Assembly (NCBI GenBank): GCA_031769625.1
Contig: JAUIMM010000003.1
Span: forward strand, 2,311,001 to 2,375,000
DNA length: 64,000 nucleotides
Origin: Taudactylus pleione
Taxonomy: Eukaryota > Chordata > Amphibia > Anura > Myobatrachidae
Reading direction: 5' to 3'
The position numbers and the translations under genes are program-made. This document shows positions 21,203 to 32,655 of the stretch, piece after piece (position 1 is the first letter of the stretch; every line of letters starts with the position of its first letter). The notes below the pieces were generated by a model, which searched no databases, was not told the DNA's origin, and saw nothing but the letters and a program-made list of their open reading frames with translations.

Positions 21203-21722
21203 TGTTAAAGTGTGCATGTCCTGTTTATAAAACATAAGGGTGGGTGGGAGGGCCCAAGGACAATTCCATCTTGCACCTCTTTTTTTCTTTGAATTATGTA
21301 CAGTTTGGGGCCTAGTTTTTCAAACTGCCATCCTGTCTGCCACTGCAGTGTCACTTCTAGATGGGCCACGTGTGTGCCGCCCACTCGTGTCGCTTAGCAT
21401 AGTCATCCAGCTACCTTGGTGCAATCTTTTGGCCATAAAAACAATATTGTGAGGTGTGAGGTGTTCAGAATAGACTGGAAATGAGTGGAAATGAAGGTTA
21501 TTGAGGTTAATAATTGCATAGGAGCAGAAAAACCCACAAATTCTGTGATTTAAGCTGTTTTTATGCTTTTTTTAAAAAAAATATAGATCCAAAACACAAA
21601 ACCCAGAACCCAAAACACGGAAGGGTGGTTTTGGCAAAACCAATCCAGATCCAAAACACGAAGAAAGATCCAGATCCAAAACCAAAACCCAAAACACGAA
21701 AAGTGGCCGGTGCACACCTCTA

Positions 21723-22113
21723 ATATATATATGGGGAAAAAAGCGGGACAAGGACAAGCGCCTGATAGTGTAGTAACTAGTTACACCGTGAATTACGTAT
21801 ATATGAATAATAATATGCGTGTACCTTAAGTATACTTGTATATTAAGCATATAAAGTAGGAAAACAATCCTTGGATTGCAGTTATAGGATCCCACATTGG
21901 CTGTAGCCTGCAGCTTTTGTCTCTCTAAGGACACACCCTCTCAGGTGGCTAGAAAAATCTATTAATGCTGCCAAGTTGGAGATAAGAAATTGTGCTGGTT
22001 GTCTGTGAGTCAGTTGTATGAGAGGCACAGAAGGAACAAGCTATGCATCCGGGGAGCTGTAAGTACCCTATTTTTCTATGTAACTGGGTGGGAGTGACTC
22101 AGGGGTTTATATA
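21723..22113. other. no gene seen
   Basis: Short TA run, then AT-rich unrecognised sequence. From about 21955 it is the start of tandem-duplication half A (CTGCCAAGTTGGAGATAAG). Confidence 0.4.
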
Positions 22114-22413
22114 CAGATTGAGTCTCCCATATCCAAAATGCTTGGGACCAGGGGTATTTTGGATAACAGAATATTCCGTATTTTGGAATATGTGCATATC
22201 ATAATGAAATATCTTGGGAATGGAACCCCGATATACACACAGAATGCATTTATGTATTATTTACACCTTATACACATAGCCTGCAGGTAATTTTATACAA
22301 TATTTTAAATAATTTGTGCCTTAGACAAAGTTTGCGTACATTGAACCATCAAAAATAAAAAGGTTTCATTAACTCAGTCATGCCAAAATTATTCCGTATT
22401 TTGGAATATTTGG

Positions 22414-23363
22414 GGCAGCACAGATGGTGTAATGATTAGCGTTACTGCCTCACAGCACTGAGGTCATGGGTTCGATTCCCATTATGGCCCTAACTGTGTG
22501 GAGTTTGTATATTCCCCCTGTGCTTGCGTGGGTTTCCTCCTGATACTCTGGTTTCCTCCCACTCTCCAAAAATATACTGGCAGGTTTATTGGCTCCCCAC
22601 AAGAATTGACCATAGTGTGTATGTGTGTGAACATGTGATAGGGAATATAGGCCCTCATTCAGAGCCGTTCGCTATTTGTGGTCGCTCGTTTAAAAACAAG
22701 GGGTGGCTATTCAAATGATCCGTACGCACATTGTAGTCTGTTCACACCTCTAAGTCTGAACGAGCGAGCAAAACATACGCTCGTTTATTTGTTAAAAACG
22801 CCCCCTGGCCGCTCGCATCCTACGTCATGTCCGCTATTTATTAGATTAATCGAGTACATCGACCAGCGTATGAACTGCTCGCTATTCTTGTGGTTGGTGT
22901 TTGCTACCACAAATTTGCGAGCAGTTCTGGCTAAAAAATAACCCAGTGACGTGGTCAATGACGCTGCTGTTTTAAATATGCACACCCATAAAACGCCCGT
23001 TTTGACCTTTAAGCACGCCTGCGTTCGGATCTCCACTCCCCATTTTCAAGCACCTTCCCCTGTTACCACCCACATACGCCTCATTCTGTCACTCAAAATA
23101 GCAGGCACTCGCTATATTGCGTACCAACGATTTTCGGCCGCACTGACTGGTTCGCGCATGCGTACTAAAAACCGTACGCATGCGCAGATGTGCAAACATC
23201 GCTCGGAACGAGCGTACTGCCGCTAACGAGCGGCTCTGAATGAGGGCCATAGATTGTAAGCTCCACTGGGGCAGGGACAGATATGAATGGTAAGAAATTC
23301 TCTGTACAGCGCTGCGGAATATGTGTGCGCTATATAAATAACTGGTAATAAATAACTAAAATA
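22414..23363 (+). mobile_element. tRNA-headed V-SINE-type SINE, half A
   Basis: The head carries A-box-like TGGTGTAATGATTAGC and B-box GGTTCGATTCC. The middle is the V-SINE-like GTGTGGAGTTTGTATATTC, then a tail with GTACAGCGCTGCGGAATATG and TAATAAATAA. Flanked by the perfect 9-bp duplication AATATTTGG (22405-22413, 23364-23372). Interrupted by a 599-bp element. SINEs are copied by LINE enzymes and transcribed by Pol III. Not a functional tRNA gene. Confidence 0.85.
22650..23248. mobile_element. 3-bp-TSD small element in SINE, half A
   Basis: 599 bp between GGCCCTCATTCAGAGCC and its complement, ATA on each side. Non-coding. Confidence 0.85.
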
Positions 23364-23391
23364 AATATTTGGCTATGGGAGACTCAACCTG

Positions 23392-23732
23392 TTAAGGTGC
23401 ATATACACACGATTTTTTGAACTACTATCGTTAAACTATATTGTTTAATGATAATCGTTTGTAAAAATCATTCACTTTCTGAGTCAAACGATGAACGATT
23501 TTCGTTCATGCGCATTCACGTTTGTAGTTTAGTCAGACTTGTCAACTCAACGATTTTCAGTAAGGGAATATGCAAAAATTGTTTGTAGTTCTAAAAAATC
23601 GTTCATTACATTTAAATGAACATAGTAAATGAACAACTTTAGTAAACGATTTTAGTTCATTTTTTCAAGGGAGAAAATCGTTTACTCAAATCGTTCATTA
23701 ACTAAATCGTTGTGTGTGTGTATGCAGCTTAA
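23392..23732. mobile_element. TTAA-target small element, half A only
   Basis: Starts TTAAGGTGCATATACACACG and ends CGTTGTGTGTGTGTATGCAGCTTAA-like sequence; TTAA on both sides. Half B lacks it (CCTGTAATACATAAC), giving an empty site. TTAA targets fit piggyBac or Kolobok types. AT-rich with many AAATCGTT motifs. Confidence 0.8.
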
Positions 23733-24131
23733 TACATAACAATGGGAAAAGACAAGGGGTGACTGAGATGAATGTGGTTGTCATTTTGTTGATTGAATTG
23801 ACAAAATCAACTGCTTAAGCGACATTAAAATTAGTGATAGTGGTAATAAAACACACACACTCCCTCATCTTTCAGAGCTCATTCACTCTTCAGTCTCATC
23901 TTTCATCTCCTACTTTCTTTCATTTTTTCGTTCTTGCTCATCTGTTTCAAATCAATGTAAAACTACATGCACAGACACGTACATCTGTCTCTTTGATATC
24001 TCTACTTTTCTCTCATTATCTCTCTCTCATTATTAGTAAATGCTAAATCAGGCTTGTTTCACATTAAGTATTATTGTCTTGATAAATCTGGCAGACAAAA
24101 ATCTGTAAAAAAACAAACAAAAATATAACCC

Positions 24132-24454
24132 TTAAGCTGCATACACAGACAATGATTTTTTGACCGGTTATCGTTAAACGATATTGTTTAACGATAATCA
24201 TTTGTAAAAATCGTTCACTTTCTGAGTCAAATGATGAACGATTATCATTCATGCGCGCTCACGTTTGTAGTTTGTAGTTCAGTCAGACTTGTCAACTGAA
24301 CGATTTTCATTAAGGGAATATGCAAAAATCGTTTGTAGTTCATAAAAATCGTTCATTACACTTTAAAAAATCTGACAAATAATCTGACAGAAAATCGTTC
24401 ATAAAATCGTTCATAAAATCGTTGGTAACAAAATCGTTGTGTGTGTATGCAGCT
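24132..24454. mobile_element. second TTAA-type small element, half A only
   Basis: Same family as 23392 (TTAAGCTGCATACACAGAC ... GTGTGTATGCAGCT). Its right TTAA is lost where a hAT-type element follows. Absent from half B. Confidence 0.75.
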
Positions 24455-24460
24455 ATAGGC

Positions 24461-24780
24461 CAGTGGTTCCCAAACATTTTTGAATCATGGCACACTAGAG
24501 TGTCAGCATTATCTTCACGGCACCCCTAAGCCAAAAGTCTTTTATTGAGAAATTAAAAAACAAATGTAGTGAAGTAGTAAAGTGAAGTACATTGTGCTTA
24601 CCTGTCATCCTTAGCTTCAGTTATGTAGTGGAGGACAGGATTGAGCTCCTGTTTGTCCACATATTTACATTACATTGGCCATAAATAATTTGATTTGGTG
24701 CTGGAGAACCATCCTGAGGCACCCCTGCAAGTGTCACGAGGCACCCCAGGATGCCACGGCACACAGTTTGGGAACCACTG
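24461..24780. mobile_element. hAT-type non-autonomous element, half A only
   Basis: 320 bp with ends CAGTGGTTCCCAAAC / GTTTGGGAACCACTG, flanked by CTATAGGC and CCTTAGGC (8 bp, two differences). Absent from half B. Confidence 0.8.
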
Positions 24781-24788
24781 CCTTAGGC

Positions 24789-25473
24789 TTAGTGGAAAAG
24801 GAGTTTATGGAAAATATAAACCTCAGTCCCCTTACTTTTTATTTATAGTTATATTTCCCTACCGGTAATTATGCTAAACCAAACTAAACTATAACATCCA
24901 CCCTCCCCAGTCACTTAGATTATAGTTAAACTGATACGATTATTTGCAAAAATAAAAAAATTATATTTATTTTGTGATGTCTTGTTTTGGAAATAGAGCA
25001 CATATCAAAGATGTATTGTACAAGTCTACCTGTGTAGTTGTGCAATGCTGCTGGTATATGACAGTATAAAGTACAATCATTGTTTAAAACCAGTCAGTCT
25101 GGATTTTGACATCCCTCTAATTAGTGACATTTATACTTACAGTATTTTTTTGTTTAATTTAATTGAATCTATATTACTATACTGACAATGTCAATCTCTG
25201 CGAGTCTCCCGCATAGAAAACACATGATTGAATTTTTCCCAGTGATATGCAGATATTTGTAACAGTAACTTACAGGCGGACACCAGATTAAACTCTCCCC
25301 TGATAATTTTCACTAAATCATTTCTGAGAGAAAACAATATACATATAATAATAGTTATAATAGTTATTTTCTCCAAAAGGACCCAATGTGCCCATATCTG
25401 CATATATTACAGAAGCCATGAACATAAAAGAGGATTACATTTGCAGATAATAGTAATAATAATAATAATAATG

Positions 25474-25506
<33 letters not shown>

Positions 25507-25520
25507 TATACTTGACTGTG
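24789..25520. other. AT-rich unrecognised sequence with (TAA)n
   Basis: No gene. An (AAT)n microsatellite at 25449-25505 is long here and short in half B (about 29000-29018). Otherwise shared with 28330-29030. Confidence 0.5.
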
Positions 25521-25527
25521 TGTACAA

Positions 25528-25890
25528 CATACTTGCCTACCCTCCCGATTTGGTCGGGAGCCTCCCGAAAATCGGCTGCTGCTCCCGACCTCCCAGGAAG
25601 GCAGGCAATCCTCCTGGCTGCCACCCACCCCTTCTATCCCCCTTGCAATTACCTTAGCAACCCCCGCAGCTGGGGGCTGGTGACGCGATTTGCGTCATTT
25701 TGGCCCCGTCCTCTGCTTCACAATGCCTATATTATCGGCATTGTGTAGTGGGGGAGTGGCCAAACTGACGTGATCGCGTCTCCCCGTCCCCGCCACGCCC
25801 ACAAGTGCCCATCACCCACCCGGCCACTCCCACTTGTGTCGGCCATGCCCCCCCCCCCTTGTCCCGGTCACTCCCCCTTGTCCCGGCCAC
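25528..25890. mobile_element. CATACTTGCC hAT-type element, right end lost
   Basis: Left end CATACTTGCCTACCCTCCCG after GTGTACAA. The right end present in half B is missing here; the duplication boundary falls inside the element near 25890. Non-coding, with GGTCGGGAG-type palindromes. Confidence 0.75.
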
Positions 25891-26604
25891 TCCAGAAGGA
25901 GTTTTCTTTTGACTCCTTGTGCTATACAGAGAGAAGTGCCAGTTATGGTAATATATGGTGTTTAGTAGTAATGCAAAATAGACTAACCAATCCAGCTAGA
26001 AGGAACTAATCAATTATTGCTGCCAAGTTGGAGATAAGAAATTGTGCTGGTTGTCTGTGAGTCAGTTGCCTGGGAGGCACAGAAGGAACAAGTTATGCAT
26101 CCCGGGAGCTGTAAGTAACCTATTTTTCTATGTACCTGGGTGGGAGTGACTCAGGGGGTTATATGCAGGTTGAGTCTCCCATAACCAAAATGCTTGGGAC
26201 CAGGGGTATTTTGGATAACAGAATATTCCGTATTTTGGAATACTTGCATATCATAATGAAATATTTTGGGAATGGGACCCCGATATACACACAGAATGCA
26301 TTTATGTGTTATATACACCTTATACACATAGCCTGCAGGTAATTTTATACAATATTTTCAATAAATTTGTGGCTCAAGCAAAGTTTGTGTACAGATATGA
26401 AATTCCTTTATGTTTCATATACACCTTATACACACAGCCTGAAGGTAATTTTATACAATAATTTTAATAATTTGTGCCTTAGACAAAGTTTGTGTACATT
26501 GAACCATCAAAAATAAAAGGTTTCATTATCTCAGTCATGCCAAAATTATTCCGTATTTCGGAATATTCCGTATTTCGGAATATTCCCTATTTCGGAATAT
26601 TTGG

Positions 26605-27555
26605 GGCAGCACAGATGGTGTAATGGTTAGCGTTACTGCCTCACAGCACTGAGGTCATGGGTTCGATTCCCATTACGGCCCTAACTGTGTGGAGTTTATA
26701 TATTCTCCCTGTGCTTGCGTGGACTTCCTCCGGGTACTCCGGTTTCCTCAAACACTCCAAAAATATACTGGCAGGTTTACTGGCTTCCCACAAGAATTGA
26801 CCATAGTGTGTATGTGTGTGAGCATGTGATAGGGAATATAGGGCCTGATTCAGAGCCGCTCGTAAGCGGCCGCTCGTTCGTTCCGAGCGATGTTTGTCCA
26901 ACTGCGCATGCGTACGGATCGTAAAAAGCATGCGCGAACCAGTCAGTGCGGCTGAAAATCGTTTGTTCGCTAAATAGCGAATGCCTGCTATTTTGAGTGA
27001 CAGGAGGAGGCGTATATGTGGGTGGTAACAGGGCAAGGTGCTTGAAAACGGGGAGTGGAGATCCGAACGCAGGCTTGCTTAAAGGTCAAAACGGGCGTTT
27101 TATGGGTGTGCATAATTTATACAGCAGCGTTATTGACCACGTCACTGGGTTATTTTATAGTCAGAACTGCTCGCAAGATTGGGGTAGGAAAACCAACCAC
27201 AAGAATAGCGAGCAGTTTATACGCTGGTCGATGTACTCAATTAATCTAATAAATAGCGGACATGACGTAGGATGCGAGCGGCCAGGGGGCGTAGTTATTC
27301 AAAAAACGACCGCAAGTTTTGTTCGCTCGTTCAGACATAGAGGCGTGAACAGACCGCAAAGAGCGAAAGGTTCATTTGAATAGCCACCCCTTTTTTCTGA
27401 ACGAACGACCGCAAATAGCGTCCGGCTCTAAATGAGGACCATAGATTGCAAGCTCCACTGGGGCAGGGACAGACATGAATGGTAAGAAATTATCTGTACA
27501 GCGCTGCGGAATATGTGTGCGCTATATAAATAACTGGTAATAAATAAATACAATA
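26605..27555 (+). mobile_element. tRNA-headed V-SINE-type SINE, half B
   Basis: Paralogue of 22414 with the same 9-bp AATATTTGG duplication (26596-26604, 27556-27564); B-box GGTTCGATTCC kept. Confidence 0.85.
26841..27440. mobile_element. 3-bp-TSD small element in SINE, half B
   Basis: 600 bp, GGGCCTGATTCAGAGCC ... GGCTCTAAATGAGGACC, ATA on both sides at the same SINE position as in half A. Its end sequence differs from half A by several bases. Confidence 0.85.
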
Positions 27556-27849
27556 AATATTTGGATATGGGAGACACAACCTGTAATACATAACAATGGG
27601 AAAAGACAAGGGGTGACTGAGATGAATGTGGTTGTCATTTTATTGATTGAATTGACAAAATCAACTGCTTAAGCGACATTAAAATGATAGTGGTAATAAA
27701 ACACACACACACCCTCTCTCTCATCTGTCAGAGCTCATTCACTCTTCAGTCTCATCTTTCATCTCGTATATTCTTTAATTTTTTCGGTCTTGCTCATCTG
27801 TTTCAAATCAATGTAAAATTACTTGTACAGACACGTACCTCTGTCTCTC

Positions 27850-28200
27850 TTTTCCACCAAAAACCCAGGTCAGACCCATTTACACTGCACCTTTGATCTG
27901 GGTTACTCCCAGGTCAGCCCTGTTCACACTGAACTCAGGTCTGCCCTGCTAAACCTGTGAGGTCATAAAAAGTGGGAGGTGACTGCCCCACAACCACCAA
28001 TCAGCTCATTTTAGGCATGACCCAGGTCAGATAACCCGGGTTGCACCGTTTACACTGCACCATTACCCAGGTCCATCCTGGGTCCAACCCTGATAGCTAC
28101 CTGGGTTGGATTGCTGGGTGACTTGACCTGGGTTATTTTTCAGGGACCTTTTTACACTGAGTTGCGACCCGGGTAGACCCAGCAAAAACCCAGGGGTATA
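27850..28200. mobile_element. foldback small element present only in half B
   Basis: ~350 bp rich in ACCCAGGTC / GACCTGGGT motifs, ending AAACCCAGGGGTATA. Half A has only TTGA at this point (CTGTCTCTTTGATATC), so this is an insertion or an unequal loss. End repeats are imperfect; I cannot give a clear target duplication. Confidence 0.6.
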
Positions 28201-29038
28201 ATATCTCTACTTTTCTCTCATTCTCTCTCTCTCATTATTAGTAAATGCTATATCAGGCTTGTTTTGCATTAAGTATTATTGTCTTGTTAAATCTGGCAGA
28301 CAAAAATCTGTGAAAAACAAAGCAAAAATATACCCCTTAGTGGAAAAGGAGTTTTTGGAAAAAATAAACCTCAGTCCCCTTACTTTTTATTTATAGTTAT
28401 ATTTCCCTACCTGTAATTGTGCTAAACCAAACTAAACTATAACATCCACCCTCCCCAGTCCCTTAGTTTATAGTTATACTGATAAGATTATTTGTAAAAA
28501 TAAAAAAATAATATTTATTTTATGACGTCTTGTTTTGGAAATAGAGCACATATCAAAGATGTATTGTACACGTCTACCTGTGTATATGTGCAATGCTGCT
28601 GGTATATGACAGTATAAAGTGCAATCAATGTTAAAACCAGTCAGTCAGGATTTTGACATCCCTCTAATTAGTGACAATTATACTTACAGTAATTTTTTGT
28701 TTTATTTAATTGAATCTATATTACTATACTGACAATGTCAATCTCTGCGAGTCTCCCGCATAGAAAACACATGATTGAATTTTTCCCAGTGATATGCAGA
28801 TATTTGTACCAGTAACTTACCGGTGGACACCAGATTAAACTCTCCCCTGATAATTTTCACTAAATCATTTCTGAGTGAAAACAATATACATATAATAATA
28901 GTTATTATAGTTCTTTTCTCCAAAAGGACCCAATGTGCCCATATCTGCATATATTACAGAAGCCATGAACATAATAGAGGATTACAGTTGCAGATAATAG
29001 TAGTAATAATAATAATATATACTTGACTGTGTGTACAA

Positions 29039-29420
29039 CATACTTGCCTACCCTCCCGATTTGGTCGGGAGCCTCCCGAAAATTGGGTGCTGCTCCCGAC
29101 CTCCCGAGAAGGCAGTCAATCCTCCCGGCTGCCGCCCACCCCTTCTAGCCGCCCCTGCAATTACCTTAGCAACCCCTGCAGCTGGAGGGGCGGTGACACG
29201 ATTAGCGTCAATTTTGGCCCCGCCCCCTGCTTCAAAATGCCTATATTATCGGCATTGTGTGGCAGGGGCGGGGCCAAACTGACAGGATCATGTGCCCCCA
29301 ACCACGCCCACATGTACCCGTCACCCACCCGGCCACTCCCCCTTGTCCCAGCCACGCCCCCCCATCCTGCTGATCTGGCTGCTCCCTCCCGGAAGGGCAG
29401 CCAGAAAGTCGGCAGGTATG
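29039..29420. mobile_element. CATACTTGCC hAT-type element, complete
   Basis: 382 bp, ends CATACTTGCCTAC / GTCGGCAGGTATG, flanked by the perfect 8-bp duplication GTGTACAA (29031-29038, 29421-29428). Non-coding. Confidence 0.9.
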
Positions 29421-30150
29421 GTGTACAATGCATCACCATGAGTGAAAGCTGGGCAGGGGGATGATGATAATGCAATTAAAAATCATATATCATAAACTAC
29501 AGCAAACCAAAGCAAACAGGGGTATTCATTTTCCTCATATCTTAAATTATAATCACGCAGCAATATTAAGGTATCTCCGAGACTGGATTCATGACCAAGA
29601 CCTTTATGCAAATTCATCAATTGAGGGCCAATTCTTAGAAGACTGTAATTTAGTAAGCTTCTTGCATATGCATGATGCAGAAATTCCAAATCATATACGA
29701 GATAATCCTCTTTCATGGTACACACAAAAGTGTGGCATATTATTCGTCACCGTTGCCAGTTAACTTCTTATAAATCTATATTTCTGCCTTCTATAAGAAA
29801 TCCAGAATTTCAGGTGGGTAGGGCAGCGTTTCCTTTTACTAAGCTTTATAAAGAACGGCTGACTACTATAGGTACTTTTCTTAATATATCATTAGAACGC
29901 ACACTTAATTATGAGGAGGCATAAGAAAGGTTTCCCTCATTTTGTATTCACCCTCTCGCTTTTATGCAGGCTAAGTATTATGTGGCTTCAGTTATTAGAT
30001 GTTTTTCAGATTCGGTTTGGGAACACACATGTAACACTATGCTCCTCTCAGAACCGGCTACAAAAAAGGCGTTATCAATACACTATTCCTTTTTAAGATA
30101 ACCCATGCAACCTGAGGTGGTTGGCACTGGGATGAGTAGTTGAGTGCAGG

Positions 30151-30385
30151 TAGAGCCGTAACTAGACTTTTTGGTGCCCTGTGCCAGAAAGAGCATTGGC
30201 GCCCCCTCATTTTTCAAAGGGACATAATGCACCCAAAAAATGGGCATGGCTTCATGCGGATGGCCCAGGGAAGAGATAGGAGATGCCAGGAGATGCTGGG
30301 GAAGGAAATTATAGGAAGCTACAAGCAAGAATGATAATAAACAGAAATTTTACTGGCCCAAACAGCACCCCCTGACCTGTGGTGC
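30151..30385. mobile_element. truncated hAT-like repeat in the L1 fragment
   Basis: AGAGCCGTAACTAGAC, then GGTGCCCTGTGCCAGAAAG and GGGACATAATGCACCC. A paralogue at 33690-35148 continues ~40 bp further to CTAGCTACAGCCCTG, so the right end is cut here. It supplies the uninterrupted site for the two elements at 33744 and 34346. Confidence 0.65.
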
Positions 30386-31119
30386 AGGTGATTCCTTCAT
30401 TATCATGCGAAATTCTTACCAAAACTCTTCTACTATCACGTATTTTACTCCTGGCTATTCAATATCAGGAGATGTTTCTGAATATTTTTCATAAAGCATA
30501 TTTCTCCCCACATAGTATTTGGTGGCTATGACCTCTTCAGCCTCTTGTCCTCACTGTTAGTCCACCATTGCTAACTTGTATCACTATTTCTGGTCTTGTC
30601 CTCTTTTGAGAACTTTTTGGTTACAAGTAAGGAGATATGCCCTTGAGCATCTGGTGAATTATGTACCATTTACTGATGCATGGACTCTATTTGGTATACT
30701 TCCGGAAGGTCAGCGAGTGGCGAGGGGTTTGCAGGAGGCTCCTGCTTATTGTGAGTGTGGTGGCCCGTAAGACGGTACTCCAGAAATGGATTGAAACTTC
30801 TCCACCTACATAGCGTCTTTTTAAAGAAAAACTTTTTCATGTATTTACCATGGATTGGATTCAGACGATTATAGAGAAGGAGGCTCGTCTGGGAAAAATT
30901 TTCTTAACTTGGGAGAGTTATGTCATTGACATATACTCAATGGTATTGTCTTTGAACAATATCTGGGGAACCTCCAATGAGGCTGGACTTACAGTATAAG
31001 GGATTTTGCTTTATTCTTCTGAGCCTCCCCCTTCCTTCACCCCTCCCCCCTTGGTATCTTGTTCCGGTGGCCACTCTCCTTTCTAGTTTAGATTGCTGGA
31101 ATGATACATGTATTCTCAA

Positions 31120-31426
31120 GGGCGCTGAGAGGGGGGGGCAGGTACTAATTACCCGGGCCCGGGCTTGCTGGAGGGACTTGGCGGGGGCCCGGGTCTGGCA
31201 CCACTCCCCCCAGCTCTTACATCACAGCAGACCAGCACATGCTGCTGTGTGCTGGGCTGCACTTGCTAAGAAGCAGTCAAAGCAGTCTCCTATGCCTGTG
31301 GGGGAGCAATCATGCTGTTCGCGCCCCCCACTGGTTTTTTTTTCCTAAGGGGGCGTGGCCACAACCCCCCTGATTCGGCCACGCCCCCTTTTTACCGGGG
31401 GCCCGGCACGGCTCTTGACAGGCCTG
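31120..31426. mobile_element. GC-rich non-autonomous element in L1 3' region
   Basis: 307 bp from GGGCGCTGAGAGG to CTCTTGACAGGCCTG, flanked by TGTATTCTCAA / TGTATCCTCAA (8 to 11 bp shared). Probably hAT-type. It contains GGGGGCGTGGCC and no gene. Confidence 0.6.
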
Positions 31427-31707
31427 TGTATCCTCAAAACAATGATTAAGAGTACAATAGAAGATATCGCTGTTTTATATTCTATAAGCTTCTGGTCTCA
31501 GCAGGGACTAATTTGTTTTATTGAAATATTTGTGTTTATATCTATATCTGCAAATTGTATAATTATACACAAACACACAGTGACAAATTTATGTAACTGT
31601 TCATTTTATTCAATGATCAGCTGTTATGATATAAGTTACAATATGTATGTTCTGCTTTCATGGTGCTTCAATAAAAAAATTTACTTGACAAAAAAAAATC
31701 ATATACC

Positions 31708-32655
31708 ACAAGGGCAAACGGGGTCATCCAGTTACACATATAGCTGTCTCTCACCTCTCTCTGAAGTCAGGTATAGAAAAGTAGGTTGACATGAAATATA
31801 GTTACGACTTTAGGAATTTGGCAAAATTCCTACAGTACACTTAGAAAGATATATCTTCTATGCCAAATACTGCCTCGTCAAAAGCCTAATAACTAACAAA
31901 CAGCTAGGTATTGTACTGTGCAGTGAAGTGCTTGCCAAAAGATCGGTTACAGCAGGGTATGGTACTTTCCCTTCACACATTTCATCCCGAGGACAATCTC
32001 CTGTCTCACAACCCCACATAAGGGGCATTTATTCCGATCTGGACGCTAAAGTCATCGCAGTTGTGATCGCTCACGGATCATAATTGCGAAAATGCGATAA
32101 TGTCTTACTCACTGTCCGGTGCTTAGAGACACCCGTCGACAGCATCTCACATCCGCCGCTCACGCACAAAACCGGATACACGGAACGCAGATCAGACGGC
32201 CATCAGCCTTCTGGGTAAAGGCGCAAATCCACTACACGATTTAAATGAATGATTGAACGATAATGACATCGTTATCGTTCAATTGTTCACGCAGAGGGCT
32301 CTCCTGCTGCCAGCAAGGACGCAGCGGCTGGTTAATGGACGCCCAGTTAAAAGTGTTTAAACGTTCCGACGCGCCTGCGTTTTTCTGTCCACCTCCATTA
32401 CCTCTCCAAAATGCTGACTACCTATCACTAACTTTGCAAGTGAACCCTCTGCATGAGCGTATTCACAATCGCTGTACGTGCGCCGTGCGGCCTATATACA
32501 TGCGCAATTGCTAACAATCGCTCGATCTGCGTAAATGTCTGCATTGCAACCACATCTCTCAATCAGGACCCCCTGTACCTAACAGATCCAGACATTACCA
32601 GTAATTTAGAAGATTACCTCAGATTCATTTAATGGCTTATAGCTATGCAGTCATA
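31708..32655. other. unrecognised sequence, possible decayed small element
   Basis: No gene. About 32030-32570 has loosely matching ends (GGGGCATTTATTCCGATC / CTCAATCAGGACCCC) and an inner palindrome TTGAACGATAATGACATC with its mirror, perhaps an old 3-bp-TSD element. Confidence 0.35.

Larger units (their letters stand above)
18189..21722 (+). mobile_element. BED-hAT transposon, copy 2 (3.5 kb deletion derivative)
   Basis: TAGGGGTGAAATCC at the left and GCACACCTCTA at the right, with ATATATAT on both sides. The left-end hairpin has lost about 17 bp, and the right end has a C-to-T change inside CACCCCTA. Promoter, 8-unit array and N-terminal coding part are kept; the catalytic core is deleted near 21040. 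Confidence 0.85.
22114..23391. mobile_element. pogo/Tc1-type non-autonomous element, half A
   Basis: Ends CAGATTGAGTCTCCCATA and TATGGGAGACTCAACCTG, TA at left; the right TA is seen in half B. It holds NNTTTTGGAATATT-type palindromic sequence and a SINE inserted in the middle. Non-coding. It is only a rough match to known vertebrate TA-target families. Confidence 0.6.
21955..25890. repeat. ~4 kb tandem duplication, half A
   Basis: Collinear with 26015-29420 (offset ~4062 bp at its start): both begin CTGCCAAGTTGGAGATAAG and run through the same pogo-like element, SINE, 3-bp-TSD element, AT-rich unique part and the CATACTTGCC hAT-type element. Half A has extra TTAA-type and hAT-type insertions; half B has its own. 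Half A ends inside the last element. Confidence 0.85.
26166..27583. mobile_element. pogo/Tc1-type non-autonomous element, half B
   Basis: CAGGTTGAGTCTCCCATA ... GGGAGACACAACCTG, with TA at right and TG (mutated) at left. Same insertion as 22114. Confidence 0.6.
26015..29478. repeat. ~4 kb tandem duplication, half B
   Basis: Second half of the duplication described at 21955. It includes an extra ~110-bp internal duplication at about 26380-26500 and a 3-fold ATTTCGGAATATTCC repeat at 26550-26600. Stretches outside the listed elements hold no gene. Confidence 0.8.
29516..31690 (+). pseudogene. L1-like LINE, ORF2 C-terminal part and 3' end
   Basis: Plus-strand pieces read GIHFPHILNYNHAAILRYLR, then LPSIRNPEFQVGRAAF, later YHYFWSCPLLRTFWLQVRR and a last piece with WIQTIIEKEARL. 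These match the region after the reverse transcriptase in L1-type ORF2 proteins, including the H.FW.CP motif. Stops and shifts break it throughout, so it is dead. It ends with an AATAAA-like signal and an A-run near 31690. AAAAATCATATA(T/C)CA at 29478-29492 and 31693-31707 looks like a target duplication, as expected of a 5'-truncated LINE insertion. It carries two later insertions. Confidence 0.75.

Noticed and set aside
22414..22490. tRNA-like A and B boxes
   Set aside because: Part of a SINE with V-SINE-like body and 9-bp duplication; no complete cloverleaf.
28823..29026. Short frames in the AT-rich part of the tandem duplication
   Set aside because: Not conserved as frames between the two halves.
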